Positions 50,084 to 62,519 of a DNA stretch of 64,000 nucleotides are shown piece after piece (position 1 is the stretch's first letter; every line of letters starts with the position of its first letter). The stretch spans positions 62,001-126,000 of the forward strand of contig NZ_OY781062.1 of assembly GCF_963676285.1 (NCBI RefSeq), written 5' to 3'. The notes beneath the pieces are model-generated. The model saw only the letters and a list, made by a program, of their open reading frames with translations, had not been told where the DNA came from and did not search any database. Source of the DNA: an uncultured Sphaerochaeta sp. (lineage in GTDB: Bacteria; Spirochaetota; Spirochaetia; Sphaerochaetales; Sphaerochaetaceae). The translations under genes and the position numbers were made by a program.

Positions 50084-51541
50084 ATGAGAAAAAGGGCATT
50101 GCTTGTTGTGATTTTGATTCTGCTGAGCATGGTCTTCACCAGCTGTGGTACGTTGTTCACCAAGGGAGGGAGTGATTACCGTAGTGGCGTTTCTGCCTAT
50201 GAGAAGAAGGAGTATGTATCCTCTCTCAGGTATCTTAATCAGGCACTGGCTGTGAATCCAGAGTTTATGGAAGCTGCCCAAATGTATCCTGTGGTTTTCA
50301 GCGAAGGTACTTCTTATTACAAAACTCAGATTACCAATAATGCAGCAAAACAGGATCGACAGGCCGCTGATATTGTCTTCCACTCCTATACTCAATTACA
50401 AGCATTGCATGAAGTGGCTAGAGCAAGCGGAAGAAGTGGTTTGATGATTGAAGACTTCACCAGCAAGCTTGATGAAGCACGTCTGAAATCTGGAGATCTC
50501 TGGTTCAGTTATGCACAAAGTCTGCAAGAGAAGGGAGATAGGGAGAGTCTGAAGAAGGCAGTTGCTGCCTACGAGACGGCAAGGAGCAGAAATCCGAACC
50601 TGGAGAATATTGATGAGGTCATCACCCAGCTCATCAAGGATGCTACCGTTACTGTGGCTGTTGCTGCGTATGGGCCCTCTGATGCAGGTTTCTCCAGTAA
50701 GGTGCTTGCGGATGTTACCAAGGTGCTTGGATCAGATAGGTTTATTGAAGTCATCCAGGGAGAGAATTTCGCTCCTGGGGAAGGCTCCATGGTTGGTCAT
50801 ACCGATATTGCCATCATGACTGCGATGAGCAGGGGATGGGATTATGTCCTGGATGTATATGCGAGTACCAGTTTTGAGGAGATTAGCAAGGAGACTCCAG
50901 TAAGGCTTCCCTCCGATGCACCCCTCTTCTCAGGTATCAAGCGTACGATCGGTTATCAGAACAAGACCTACATTTCCTACAGGCTGTTTTCCATAAAGCA
51001 GGGTGTGAAGGTTGTTGCAGAGGACACAATCACCACTGTTGATGGTCCCTTTGAGTACGATTTCAGCTACGTGAATGCTGAAGGTGTGCGGGAACTCAAC
51101 CTTGGAGGAACAGGAAAGAGGAATTTGCGCTTTGTAACCAGTAGGACTGATGATATCACCACAAATACCACGATCAGTGCCCTGAGAATGGATTACGAAC
51201 GTATTCCCATTCCCTCACAAGTTATTGATCCAACAGACCAGACGCAGTGGATTGCCTACTTCAAGGATCAGTATTACGACTTCCAGGATCTTGCAAGGAA
51301 TGAAAGTGGGCGAGAGCTCTTCTATGCGATTGAGGTGGTTCATCATGAGCCGAGCGATACCTATTTTATGATAGGACCAGATCTGGATACAGCCATCCAA
51401 CGCTCCAAGATTAACAGTGCAATCATGAATGCACTAAGCTATACTGCAAGAACCTTGGTAAAAGCTGAGCAAGAGAATAAGGGGACAGGTTATAAAAACG
51501 CTGGTGAGATAGCAGCCAAGGGGGTAAAGGATTTCCTGTAG
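50084..51541 (+). CDS. Unrecognised lipoprotein with possible TPR-like N-terminus
   Basis: 485 residues. The signal peptide ends in a lipobox, VFTSC, with Cys21 as the lipid anchor. The region after it (GVSAYEKKEYVSSLRYLNQA LAVNP) resembles a tetratricopeptide repeat. The middle and C-terminal parts contain repeated beta-strands (DATVTVAVAAYGPSDAGFSS and similar), and I do not recognise a family. It sits alone, after the SbcCD-like pair and convergent with a LacI regulator. The 177-base upstream gap shows only AT-rich DNA. Confidence 0.7.
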   Translation: MRKRALLVVILILLSMVFTSCGTLFTKGGSDYRSGVSAYEKKEYVSSLRYLNQALAVNPEFMEAAQMYPVVFSEGTSYYKTQITNNAAKQDRQAADIVFHSYTQLQALHEVARASGRSGLMIEDFTSKLDEARLKSGDLWFSYAQSLQEKGDRESLKKAVAAYETARSRNPNLENIDEVITQLIKDATVTVAVAAYGPSDAGFSSKVLADVTKVLGSDRFIEVIQGENFAPGEGSMVGHTDIAIMTAMSRGWDYVLDVYASTSFEEISKETPVRLPSDAPLFSGIKRTIGYQNKTYISYRLFSIKQGVKVVAEDTITTVDGPFEYDFSYVNAEGVRELNLGGTGKRNLRFVTSRTDDITTNTTISALRMDYERIPIPSQVIDPTDQTQWIAYFKDQYYDFQDLARNESGRELFYAIEVVHHEPSDTYFMIGPDLDTAIQRSKINSAIMNALSYTARTLVKAEQENKGTGYKNAGEIAAKGVKDFL

Positions 51542-51660
51542 AGATTTTTGGAGAAGATAATCCTGATATTCTCTATTCCAAGAATGAGAACAGTCAAATA
51601 TCGAGAAAAGGAGGATGCCAGTGGTGTCCTCTTTCTCTATGGTCTCAGAATGCAATAATG

Positions 51661-52677
51661 CTAGCTTTGTTCTTTGGTGCTTTCACGGATGGTCAGTGAG
51701 GTAGGTACATAGATTTTGATGGGGAGCCTGTATTGACCACTTATTCTGTTCTTCAGGATATCCACGGTATTTTGTGCGATGAACTGCATTGGTATGTTGA
51801 CCGTTGTCAGTGGCGGGGAAAGGAACTGTACTGAGCTTTGGTCATTGAAGCCCACAACACTGATATCATCAGGTACGGTTATCTTGCTCTGATGGAGTCT
51901 TGCAAGGACTCCTGTTGCTGTAGAGTCGTTTGCACAGAATAGAGCAGTAGGGCGATCCTGTAACGCTATGGCTGACTTAGCGAGTGTATATCCTTCAGTG
52001 TAGGAGAGCCTCTCTCCCTCAAAGATGAGCGCCTCGTCAAAGATAGTGTTTTCCTGCATAAATTCACAATACGCAGTTTTTCGCATATCTCTCCCTTGAC
52101 CACCCGTATCCCCGATTACTTTTCCACCAATATAGGCAATCCTACGGTGCCCCAGGTCGTACAAATGTTGTAATGCAAGCCGTGTACCGAGTTCAGTGTT
52201 GATGAGCACAGAATCAAAGCGGGTGGCATCAGGACAGGAATCCAGGAATACAATATAGGGAGAGAAGGTGGAGATTTTCTCGATCTGGTTGAGATTGAAC
52301 CTACCAATGGCGATGATGGCGTCTATCGGTGTATCTACAGAGGGAACAAATTCTCCATCAATATTGATGAATTTCACCGTGTTGATATTCTCTCTGGCTA
52401 GCTGCTTTTCGACGGTAGTCATCAGATACAGATAGTACGGGTCTTCGATCAATGCAGGATAGTCATACCATTCCACTATGGCAAAGGTGAGCTTTTTCCC
52501 TGCCTTTTTTCTCTGTTTTCTTTGTTGGAGGGTGACATATTCCAACTCCTTTGCCGCAACAAGTACTCTCAGTTTTGTTTCGTCAGAGACGCTGAGTGTA
52601 TCATCGTGGTTCAGGATTCTTGAAACAGTGGTAATAGAGACTTTCGCTTTCTTCGCAATATCCGTAATAGTAGCCAC
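51661..52677 (-). CDS. LacI-family transcriptional regulator
   Basis: 338 residues from GTG 52677 (AAAGGA upstream). The HTH is ITDIAKKAKVSITTVSRILN, with the hinge-helix region near residues 50-60. The sugar-binding domain has IAYIGGKVIGDTGGQGRDMR and ALFCANDSTATGVLARL. It is divergent from a beta-galactoside uptake operon, so it is presumably its repressor, responding to lactose, allolactose or galactose. A palindrome 25 bases upstream suggests autoregulation. Confidence 0.92.
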   Translation of the reverse strand: MATITDIAKKAKVSITTVSRILNHDDTLSVSDETKLRVLVAAKELEYVTLQQRKQRKKAGKKLTFAIVEWYDYPALIEDPYYLYLMTTVEKQLARENINTVKFINIDGEFVPSVDTPIDAIIAIGRFNLNQIEKISTFSPYIVFLDSCPDATRFDSVLINTELGTRLALQHLYDLGHRRIAYIGGKVIGDTGGQGRDMRKTAYCEFMQENTIFDEALIFEGERLSYTEGYTLAKSAIALQDRPTALFCANDSTATGVLARLHQSKITVPDDISVVGFNDQSSVQFLSPPLTTVNIPMQFIAQNTVDILKNRISGQYRLPIKIYVPTSLTIRESTKEQS

Positions 52678-52701
52678 AGGTTTTCCTTTCTTACATCGTC
52701 A

Positions 52702-52715
52702 AGTAAAAGTTTACT
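52702..52715. promoter_or_regulatory. LacI-type operator
   Basis: AGTAAA-AG-TTTACT is an inverted repeat 25 bases upstream of the regulator start. Two related half-sites, ATAGTAAAAAA, occur in tandem at about 52829-52850, just before the operon promoter. Confidence 0.55.
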
Positions 52716-52853
52716 AGTATCCTACCACCAAATTTGAATAATTGGAATGTATTTTATAAAATATGGTCATCAGTGCTGGGATGCTTAGATTTGCTTTGCA
52801 TTGAGAATAATTCTGGTTGATAAAATTATAGTAAAAAAATAGTAAAAAAATTC

Positions 52854-52882
52854 TTGACAGTTGGTGTGGTGCAACGTAAGCT
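52854..52882 (+). promoter_or_regulatory. Promoter of the beta-galactoside operon
   Basis: -35 TTGACA (52854-52859), a 17-base spacer and a -10 box TAAGCT (52877-52882). The start codon at 52929 follows after about 40 bases of leader. Confidence 0.65.
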
Positions 52883-52928
52883 GAATACAACAGGCAGGAA
52901 TACTGCTATGAGAAAAGGAGAGAAAGGA

Positions 52929-54203
52929 ATGAGAAAAAGCGTAACTATTTTTTTGGTGCTCTTGGTTTTTATGACACCATTATTTGCGGCAGGAACGAAT
53001 GAAGCAAAGGAGGCTGGTCCAATCACCATCTGGGCTTGGGATCCAAACTTCAATATCTCGATCATGAACGAGGCTGTCAGCCGATATCAGGAAAAACATC
53101 CTGATGCAACGTTTGAAATCGTTGAACTTGCAAAGGCAGATGTTGAACAGAAACTCCATACCAATTTGGCTTCCCGTACAACCCAGGGGTTGCCTGACAT
53201 CGTGCTCATCGAAGACTACAATGTACAGAAATACCTGACCAGTTATCCTGGACAGTTTGCAGACCTGAGTGATGCATTCAATTATGGCGACTTTGTAGAT
53301 TATAAAGCTGATGTCATGAAGTTGGATGGCAAATACTACGGAGTTCCTTTCGATTCTGGCGTATCCGGTTTCTTCTATCGCACTGATCTGCTCAAGAAAG
53401 CAGGTTTTGAAGCAGAGGACCTTGAGAATATCACCTGGAATGAATTTGCAGATATTGCAAAAGAGTACAAGGCAAAAACCGGTCAGTACATGCTCGCCAA
53501 TGACAAGAGTGATGGTGGCCTGTTCAGAATCATGCTCCAAAGTGCAGGAAGCTGGTATTTTGATAATGAAGGGAACCCAGCTCTTGTCAACAATGCAGCA
53601 CTTGAGGAAGCTATGAAACTGTACAAGCGCTTTGTATCAGAAGACCTCGCATTCCCTTCAAATGGATGGAATGAGTGGGTTGGTGCATTCAATTCAGGAA
53701 AAGTTGCTTCTGTAACCACAGGTGTCTGGATTATTGGTTCGGTAAAGGCTGCCTCTGATCAGAGTGGGCTTTGGGCAGTTGCTCCAACCCCACGACTTGA
53801 CCTTCCCAACTCCGTCAATGCATCCAATCTCGGTGGTTCCTCCTGGTTCGTCCTTGAGAATGGTGCCAACCGTGACAAGGCTATTGAGTTCATGAAAGAG
53901 ATCTATGGAAACGATAAGGAGTTCTACCAGACCATCCTGATGAACAATGGTGCCATCGGTTCCTATATCCCAGCCTTTAGTGGAGACGCTTTTGAAACAA
54001 AGGATGAGTTCTTTGGGAACAAGGCAATCTATAAAGACCTGAGTGAATGGGCATCCATGGTTCCGAAGGTGAACGTTGGTCAGTATACCTATGAAGCTGA
54101 TGCTGCAGTGATGGCTGTTATGGAAGATTACTATACCGGCAGGTCAACACTCGAAGAGGCTATCAAAGCTGCTGAGAATCAGTTGAAGAATTCAATTCAA
54201 TAA
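52929..54203 (+). CDS. Sugar-binding protein of the beta-galactoside ABC transporter
   Basis: 424 residues from ATG 52929 (AGAAAGGA upstream); ATG 52908 in the same frame has a weaker site. The signal peptide MRKSVTIFLVLLVFMTPLFA is followed by AGTNEAKEAG. The mature domain has ITIWAWDPNFNISIMNEAV and GLPDIVLIEDYNVQKYL, an extracellular solute-binding protein family 1 fold. It is followed by a strong intrinsic terminator-like hairpin, so it is likely expressed above the permeases. Confidence 0.92.
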   Translation: MRKSVTIFLVLLVFMTPLFAAGTNEAKEAGPITIWAWDPNFNISIMNEAVSRYQEKHPDATFEIVELAKADVEQKLHTNLASRTTQGLPDIVLIEDYNVQKYLTSYPGQFADLSDAFNYGDFVDYKADVMKLDGKYYGVPFDSGVSGFFYRTDLLKKAGFEAEDLENITWNEFADIAKEYKAKTGQYMLANDKSDGGLFRIMLQSAGSWYFDNEGNPALVNNAALEEAMKLYKRFVSEDLAFPSNGWNEWVGAFNSGKVASVTTGVWIIGSVKAASDQSGLWAVAPTPRLDLPNSVNASNLGGSSWFVLENGANRDKAIEFMKEIYGNDKEFYQTILMNNGAIGSYIPAFSGDAFETKDEFFGNKAIYKDLSEWASMVPKVNVGQYTYEADAAVMAVMEDYYTGRSTLEEAIKAAENQLKNSIQ

Positions 54204-54221
54204 GTATTCGTTGATCCTGAG

Positions 54222-54250
54222 AAGCAGGAGGTATGACCTCCTGCTTTTTT
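54222..54250 (+). terminator. Terminator-like hairpin after the binding-protein gene
   Basis: AGCAGGAGGT (54223-54232) and ACCTCCTGCT (54236-54245) form a perfect ten-base stem, with a T-run to 54250. It should stop a share of transcripts before the permease genes. Confidence 0.85.
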
Positions 54251-54368
54251 AAAAGGTGCATGTAACAATAATAGGTGATTGGGTAATAGGACGGAGAATG
54301 TACCCAATGGCGCTGGAATGAGAAATGTCGTTTGATTGAATCGCCAGTTATATCGGCGAGGGATGAAA

Positions 54369-54390
54369 AATTGGGGTTGCTGCCCCAATT
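54369..54390 (+). other. Second stem-loop before the permease ribosome site
   Basis: AATTGGGG and CCCCAATT form a perfect eight-base stem with a six-base loop, ten bases before the GGGGGAG ribosome site. It could protect the 5' end of permease mRNA after processing. Confidence 0.5.
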
Positions 54391-54414
54391 CCTGCTCATG
54401 GGGGAGTGTATTCT

Positions 54415-55368
54415 ATGGCTACTGAAAAGCGACTTGATAGAGTTGGTTGGTATTTTATCATCCCGGCTTCGATACTGTTGGCTGGTTTTATTGTATATCC
54501 CATTTTTTACTCACTCTATCTCTCCTTTACCTCAACAAAGGGGATTGTAAGTGAATTTGTCGGGGTGAAGAATTATATCAGGATGTTCAATGACCCGATG
54601 TTTTTCCTGGCATTGAAGAATACATTCAGGCTCTTGTTGCTTCAGGTTCCGATTATGTTGGTGCTGGCCATAACCTTCGCAGCAATTCTGAACAATAAGA
54701 AAATAAGGTTCAGGGGATTTTTTAGGACGGCGCTCTTTCTTCCCTCTGTAACATCCCTGATTGCCTATTCCATCCTGTTCAAGATGCTGTTCAGCTATGA
54801 GGGCCTTATAAACAACGCCCTGCTCAAGTTGCACATTATCGATATTCCCCTGCAGTGGATGAGTGTTCCGAGGCTTGCAACCTTTGTCCTGATCATTGCC
54901 ATGATCTGGCGATGGACAGGCTACAATATGATTTTCTATCTTTCAGCAATGCAAAATATCTCTGATGATCTGTATGAAGCCGCTTCCATCGATGGATCGA
55001 CGAAAATACAGAGTTTTTTCACCATCACAATACCGCTCTTAAAACCAATAATTCTCTTTACTACGGTCATGTCCACAATCGGAACGCTTCAGTTGTTTGA
55101 TGAACCGATGAACCTCTCGCAAGGAGGGACCACTGCAAGCATGATAGGCCCTGATAACTGTTTTCTTACGCTGAGTGTGTATATCTATAACATTTGCTTC
55201 AAATACACTCCTAACTTTGGCTATGCTGCCACGGTGAGCTATGCAATCCTGGTCATTATTGCATTATTGACTCTTGTACAGTTCAAGGTGAGCAGTGACA
55301 AGGATGAAACCATGCAGAAAAAACTGGAACGAGCTGAGAGAAAACTACAGAGAGGAGCATCAAAATGA
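54415..55368 (+). CDS. Sugar ABC transporter permease (UgpA/LacF type)
   Basis: 317 residues from ATG 54415, eight bases after GGGGGAG (GTG 54406 is in frame but inside that spacing). Six membrane segments; EAA loop DLYEAASIDGSTKIQSFFTI (about residues 183-202). The basic tail AERKLQRGASK overlaps the next gene. It pairs with the following permease. No ATPase is encoded here. Confidence 0.92.
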   Translation: MATEKRLDRVGWYFIIPASILLAGFIVYPIFYSLYLSFTSTKGIVSEFVGVKNYIRMFNDPMFFLALKNTFRLLLLQVPIMLVLAITFAAILNNKKIRFRGFFRTALFLPSVTSLIAYSILFKMLFSYEGLINNALLKLHIIDIPLQWMSVPRLATFVLIIAMIWRWTGYNMIFYLSAMQNISDDLYEAASIDGSTKIQSFFTITIPLLKPIILFTTVMSTIGTLQLFDEPMNLSQGGTTASMIGPDNCFLTLSVYIYNICFKYTPNFGYAATVSYAILVIIALLTLVQFKVSSDKDETMQKKLERAERKLQRGASK

Positions 55369-56183
55369 ACATGAAGAAAGGTCTTGGTACATTTTTTCTC
55401 TACTTGTTTTTATCTGTTTCAGCATTTCTTTCCATATTTCCCTTCATCTGGATAGTTCTGGGGTCGACCAATAGTGCTGTGGATATCCAAACAGGTAAAC
55501 TCTCATTTGGTGATCAGTTGGTTGTCAATCTGAAGAAGTTGTTTGGTCAGGCTGATATGGGTAGAGCGCTGTTCAATTCAGCAAAGATTGCGGTTCTCAC
55601 TGTGCTGCTTTCCCTCCTGGTGACCAGCATGGCTGCATATGGATTCCAGATGTACAAATCAAGAGTGAGGGAGAAGACCTATTCTTTCTTCTTGCTTACC
55701 ATGATGATTCCCTTTGCATCCCTGATGATTCCTCTTTTCCAGATCATCGTGGTGTTGCGTCTCCTGAACTCCCATACTGCCATTATCCTGGTAGGGAGCA
55801 TCAGCGTTTTCATGATTTTCTTTTTCCGGCAAAGTTTCGTGAATTACCAGACAGAGATTCTGCAGGCTGCCCGTGTGGATGGGGCAGGTGAGTTGAGAAT
55901 TTTCTTCACCATCTTTTTTCCCAGTATGAAGAGTACCTATGCTGCAGGCGCCATCTATGCCTTCATGACAAGCTGGAATGCATATATCTGGCCACTTATC
56001 GTATTGCAGTCGAATGACAAGGGTACATCAACGCTTCTGATCTCCTCATTGTCTTCATCGTATACACCTGACTATGGGGTGATTATGACAGGTATTGCCT
56101 TGGCTACACTTCCTGTCATCATTGTATTCTTTGCCTTCCAGAAGCAATTTGTGCAGGGCATGGTAGGTTCAGTCAAACAGTAA
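55365..56183 (+). CDS. Sugar ABC transporter permease (UgpE/LacG type)
   Basis: 272 residues; ATG 55365 overlaps the previous stop as ATGA. Six hydrophobic segments; the EAA loop reads EILQAARVDGAGELRIFFTI (about residues 165-184). It completes the membrane channel for the sugar captured by the binding protein, and ends 12 bases before the beta-galactosidase gene. Confidence 0.92.
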   Translation: MNMKKGLGTFFLYLFLSVSAFLSIFPFIWIVLGSTNSAVDIQTGKLSFGDQLVVNLKKLFGQADMGRALFNSAKIAVLTVLLSLLVTSMAAYGFQMYKSRVREKTYSFFLLTMMIPFASLMIPLFQIIVVLRLLNSHTAIILVGSISVFMIFFFRQSFVNYQTEILQAARVDGAGELRIFFTIFFPSMKSTYAAGAIYAFMTSWNAYIWPLIVLQSNDKGTSTLLISSLSSSYTPDYGVIMTGIALATLPVIIVFFAFQKQFVQGMVGSVKQ

Positions 56184-59129
<2,946 letters not shown>

Positions 59130-59296
59130 CTACAACTTTCTGTATGGGAATAACGATTCCATGCATAATCCATCGGGAAATATCAGGAGTGATTAAAAAA
59201 CGTTGCATTTGGATTTTCTCGTCTTCTGGGTGGAAGTGATCATCTGATGGATGTTTTTCATTTCATTTTATCTGTACTGGTAGTATACTCAGCCAC

Positions 59297-60520
59297 ATGT
59301 ACAAACGCACCATTCGAGCCTGTTACCTTGGAAATTTCATTGGGGCCCTAACCTGCAACTTGGCTCCTCTGTTGTATGTAACCTTCATGAGCGAGCTTGG
59401 TCTCTCCTTTGAACAGGTGGGTCGTCTTACCTTGCTCAATTTCTTCACCCAGATTGTCGCCGACCTTGTTTTCAGCAGACCTGTTGACCGATATGGGGTC
59501 AGACCGTTCATTACCTTGGGGCATTTCCTGGCGTTTGTAGGTTTTCTCTTCCTTGCTTTTGCCCCACGATTGTTCCCTCACAACACCTATCTTGGCTTGA
59601 TGATTGCGACTATCATCTACTCCATAGGAGGCGGACTCTTTGAACTATTGCTGAGTGCAATCGTTCAGGCAATCCCTGGGGATGCAAAGGAGAGTGCAAT
59701 GAGCCTCCTTCACTCCTTCTATGCATGGGGATTCATTGTTGTCGTCATCGGTACGACACTGATGATCCAGCTTTTCGGCCGCGGGAACTGGATGTTTGTT
59801 GTCCTGATCTGGTCAGTCTTCCCCCTCTTGAATTTCATTAACTTCCTGACTGTCCCCCTTGCTCCCGCTGTTCATGAGGACCACCGGACAAAGATCCGAG
59901 AGCTCCTTGCATCCAGATACTTCCTCTTTGTTGTACTCGGTATTGCTGTCGGTGGTGCCACTGAGGTCTCCATGAGCCAATGGACCAGTACCTTTGCTGA
60001 AACTGCACTGGGGCTGCCGAAGGAAGTAGGGGACCTGGTGGGGCTTTGCTTGTTTGCCTTGCTCTTGGGAACAATACGCGCAGTTTACGGCGCTTGGGGA
60101 ACCCGCTTCCCGTTGTACAAGGCAATGCTGATGGGATCCATCCTCTGTGTAGTATGTTATCTTGTGGCAGCCTTGAGTCCACTACCGATCATCAGCTTGG
60201 TTGCCTGTATCTTTGCAGGATTGGGAGCTGGGCTTCTATGGCCAGGCTCAGTGGTTAACGGTGCAAACCGTTTCCCCCTTGCTGGCTCCTCTCTTTTTGC
60301 CTTCCTGGCTGCGGGAGGAGATGCAGGAGCAGCGTTCGGTCCCTGGCTTATTGGAGTGACTGCTGATGTGTTCCCCAATCTGGTTACCAAGGCTCCTTGG
60401 CTTCGAGGACTCTCCGAGGCTGATGCTGCACTGAGAAGCGGAATGCTCATCGGTACCATGTTTCCCTTGTTGATGGTCTTGTTTCTTATGAGGATGCATC
60501 GCCTTGAGAAACAGAAGTAG
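59297..60520 (+). CDS. MFS transporter
   Basis: 407 residues, about twelve hydrophobic segments, with the loop RPVDRYGVRPFITLG between helices 2 and 3. The overall pattern resembles fucose-permease-like sugar carriers (FucP/YihN style), though the substrate is not known. It overlaps the convergent cyclic-nucleotide-binding gene by 35 bases. No strong promoter is obvious in the 167-base upstream gap. Confidence 0.82.
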   Translation: MYKRTIRACYLGNFIGALTCNLAPLLYVTFMSELGLSFEQVGRLTLLNFFTQIVADLVFSRPVDRYGVRPFITLGHFLAFVGFLFLAFAPRLFPHNTYLGLMIATIIYSIGGGLFELLLSAIVQAIPGDAKESAMSLLHSFYAWGFIVVVIGTTLMIQLFGRGNWMFVVLIWSVFPLLNFINFLTVPLAPAVHEDHRTKIRELLASRYFLFVVLGIAVGGATEVSMSQWTSTFAETALGLPKEVGDLVGLCLFALLLGTIRAVYGAWGTRFPLYKAMLMGSILCVVCYLVAALSPLPIISLVACIFAGLGAGLLWPGSVVNGANRFPLAGSSLFAFLAAGGDAGAAFGPWLIGVTADVFPNLVTKAPWLRGLSEADAALRSGMLIGTMFPLLMVLFLMRMHRLEKQK

Positions 60521-60998
60521 GCATGGTTGCACGGTTCTTGACCATGGCGAGCATTTCATCTGCACCACGAAGCCTTCTTGAGATATCCCGGGCAAGGTTG
60601 AGAACGAGCATAGTGTAGGTTTTCAGGTCAACGAGTGATATCTTGTAAAGATCCTTGTTGGAGAGGGTGATGACCCGACTCGGGACAAGGGTGACTACTG
60701 AAGCCGCACAATTCTGGATGTCGATGAGCTCCATTTCTCCAAAACTGTCTCCATTATGCAATGTTGTGATGATTCTGCTCTGCTTCTTGTTGGTCTCCGA
60801 TTGTCTGACAATGGCTACCTCGCCCTCGACAATGAAGTGTACCCGGTTGTTGGGTTCCCCTTGCTTGAGGATGGTAACATTCTCCTCATAGGTATGCTCC
60901 TCCAGATAGGGTTTGATCAAGGAGAGAGAAGCATCGTTGAGACCGCCAAACATGCTGTGCTTGCAGAGAAATTCATTGTCGACTGTGCATTCACTCAT
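60486..60998 (-). CDS. Cyclic nucleotide-binding domain protein without HTH
   Basis: 170 residues: a single cNMP-binding beta barrel (about residues 12-130) with VTILKQGEPNNRVHFIVEGE and GDSFGEMELIDIQNCAASVV, which includes the phosphate-binding GE...A-S part (R of the usual RAA is not conserved). A helical tail follows and no DNA-binding domain is seen. It may regulate through protein contact or bind no nucleotide. It converges on the MFS gene. Confidence 0.82.
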   Translation of the reverse strand: MSECTVDNEFLCKHSMFGGLNDASLSLIKPYLEEHTYEENVTILKQGEPNNRVHFIVEGEVAIVRQSETNKKQSRIITTLHNGDSFGEMELIDIQNCAASVVTLVPSRVITLSNKDLYKISLVDLKTYTMLVLNLARDISRRLRGADEMLAMVKNRATMPTSVSQGDASS

Positions 60999-61190
60999 AC
61001 TTCATCCTACATTCATATATTTCAGAACGCAAGGTTATGTCCCTTACTAATCAGAGAAATGAAACAATGGCCGGAAAAAAATCTGGATGACAGTAGTAGG
61101 TTGTTGTGATTAGTGAAAAACTCTTGTCGATTGATTGCCGAAATGTATTAGATTGAGTACTGTTTCCTTGCTATTACCTAAGGAAATATT

Positions 61191-62519
61191 ATGAATAGAA
61201 AGTTTTTACTACTCCATATACTGCTATTAGTAGGTATATTAAGTCTAGGAGCAAGCTCTCTCACACTGGATGATGCATTAGAGCGTGCACGTATGCACAA
61301 TCTCTCCCTTCAGGGTAATGCCATCGATGTTAATGCAGCAAAGCGCGATATTGATACTTCTTGGAACCTCTTTCTCCCCAATCTCAATCTCTCTCTTTCC
61401 CATTCCGGATCTGGTCCGGTATTCAAGCCTGCAGAAGTACCTGGCTTAGCAGGACCAACTGAAGTAGGTTTTCGTGATACCGGCCTCTCCCTCGGCCTTA
61501 ACATGCAATTCACCTTGAATTTGGCGGTGAAGGAACAGCTGGAGAGCTATCATCTGGGGTATCAGATACAGAAGGTTACCTATGAACAGGCGAAGGCTGA
61601 AATACAAAGGAATGTGACCAAGCTGTTCTACTACCTCTTGATGGAGAAGCAGAACATTGAGGTACAGGAGGCCAATCTGGAACTTGCCCGTCAGCAGTGG
61701 GAAGAAGTGAAGGAAAAATTCGAACAAGGGTTTGCCAGTGAGGTTGAGGTACTTACCTCCGAGCTCTCCTATGAACAGATGAGACCCCCCTTGCAGCAGT
61801 CAAAGAACCAGTATGAGGCAAATCTGCTCTCCCTGAAGGCCATGATCGGCATGAATCTCTCTGAACCTCTGGAAGTGGAAGGAGAGATACCTGCCCTTAT
61901 GGAACATCTTGAGGTGGCAGCGTTGCAGGAGTATCTTGCAAAGAGCTATTCCATCACCTTGTTGGACCTGAATCTCGCACAGATTGAGAAACAGAAAGAA
62001 CTGAACAGGAAACAGGCATTCACCCCATCCCTCAGCCTGCAAGGGAATTATGGGATTTCTGGGTGGAATGATAATTACAGTAATACATTCAGTGACAGCT
62101 TTTCTTACTCGGTGAGTGTCTCCCTTCCTCTTGATGGGTTTATCCCCAACTCACGTACCCAGGTAGGACTTGCGTCTCTGGATGACTCGCTTGATAAACT
62201 TGCCTTGCAGCGTCAGCAGGCGCTTCAGCAGATGGAATTGAGTGTCATATCCCAGGTACAGAATCTGAATATGCTCTCCCTGCAAGCAGACCTCGCCGAG
62301 CAAAGTCTGGCAGTGAGTGAGAGACTCTATGAAGCTCAGGTTATCCAATACTACAGTGGATATTTGGGGTTTGTGAGCCTTGAAGAATCGAGGAATAACC
62401 TTATGCGCGCAAAACAAGGAGTGCTTGGTGTCCAGTACCAATACATCAGTGCCCTTATCGACCTACTCTACGACCTGAATATTCCAATGAAGGAGTTTAA
62501 TCCATCCCATGAATCCTAA
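61191..62519 (+). CDS. TolC-family outer membrane efflux protein
   Basis: 442 residues. The signal peptide MNRKFLLLHILLLVGILSLG is followed by two OEP repeats with long amphipathic helices (DALERARMHNLSLQGNAIDV and ANLELARQQWEEVKEKFEQG). It forms the outer-membrane channel of the RND pump encoded next. Its 3' end overlaps the HlyD gene by 11 bases. Confidence 0.9.
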   Translation: MNRKFLLLHILLLVGILSLGASSLTLDDALERARMHNLSLQGNAIDVNAAKRDIDTSWNLFLPNLNLSLSHSGSGPVFKPAEVPGLAGPTEVGFRDTGLSLGLNMQFTLNLAVKEQLESYHLGYQIQKVTYEQAKAEIQRNVTKLFYYLLMEKQNIEVQEANLELARQQWEEVKEKFEQGFASEVEVLTSELSYEQMRPPLQQSKNQYEANLLSLKAMIGMNLSEPLEVEGEIPALMEHLEVAALQEYLAKSYSITLLDLNLAQIEKQKELNRKQAFTPSLSLQGNYGISGWNDNYSNTFSDSFSYSVSVSLPLDGFIPNSRTQVGLASLDDSLDKLALQRQQALQQMELSVISQVQNLNMLSLQADLAEQSLAVSERLYEAQVIQYYSGYLGFVSLEESRNNLMRAKQGVLGVQYQYISALIDLLYDLNIPMKEFNPSHES

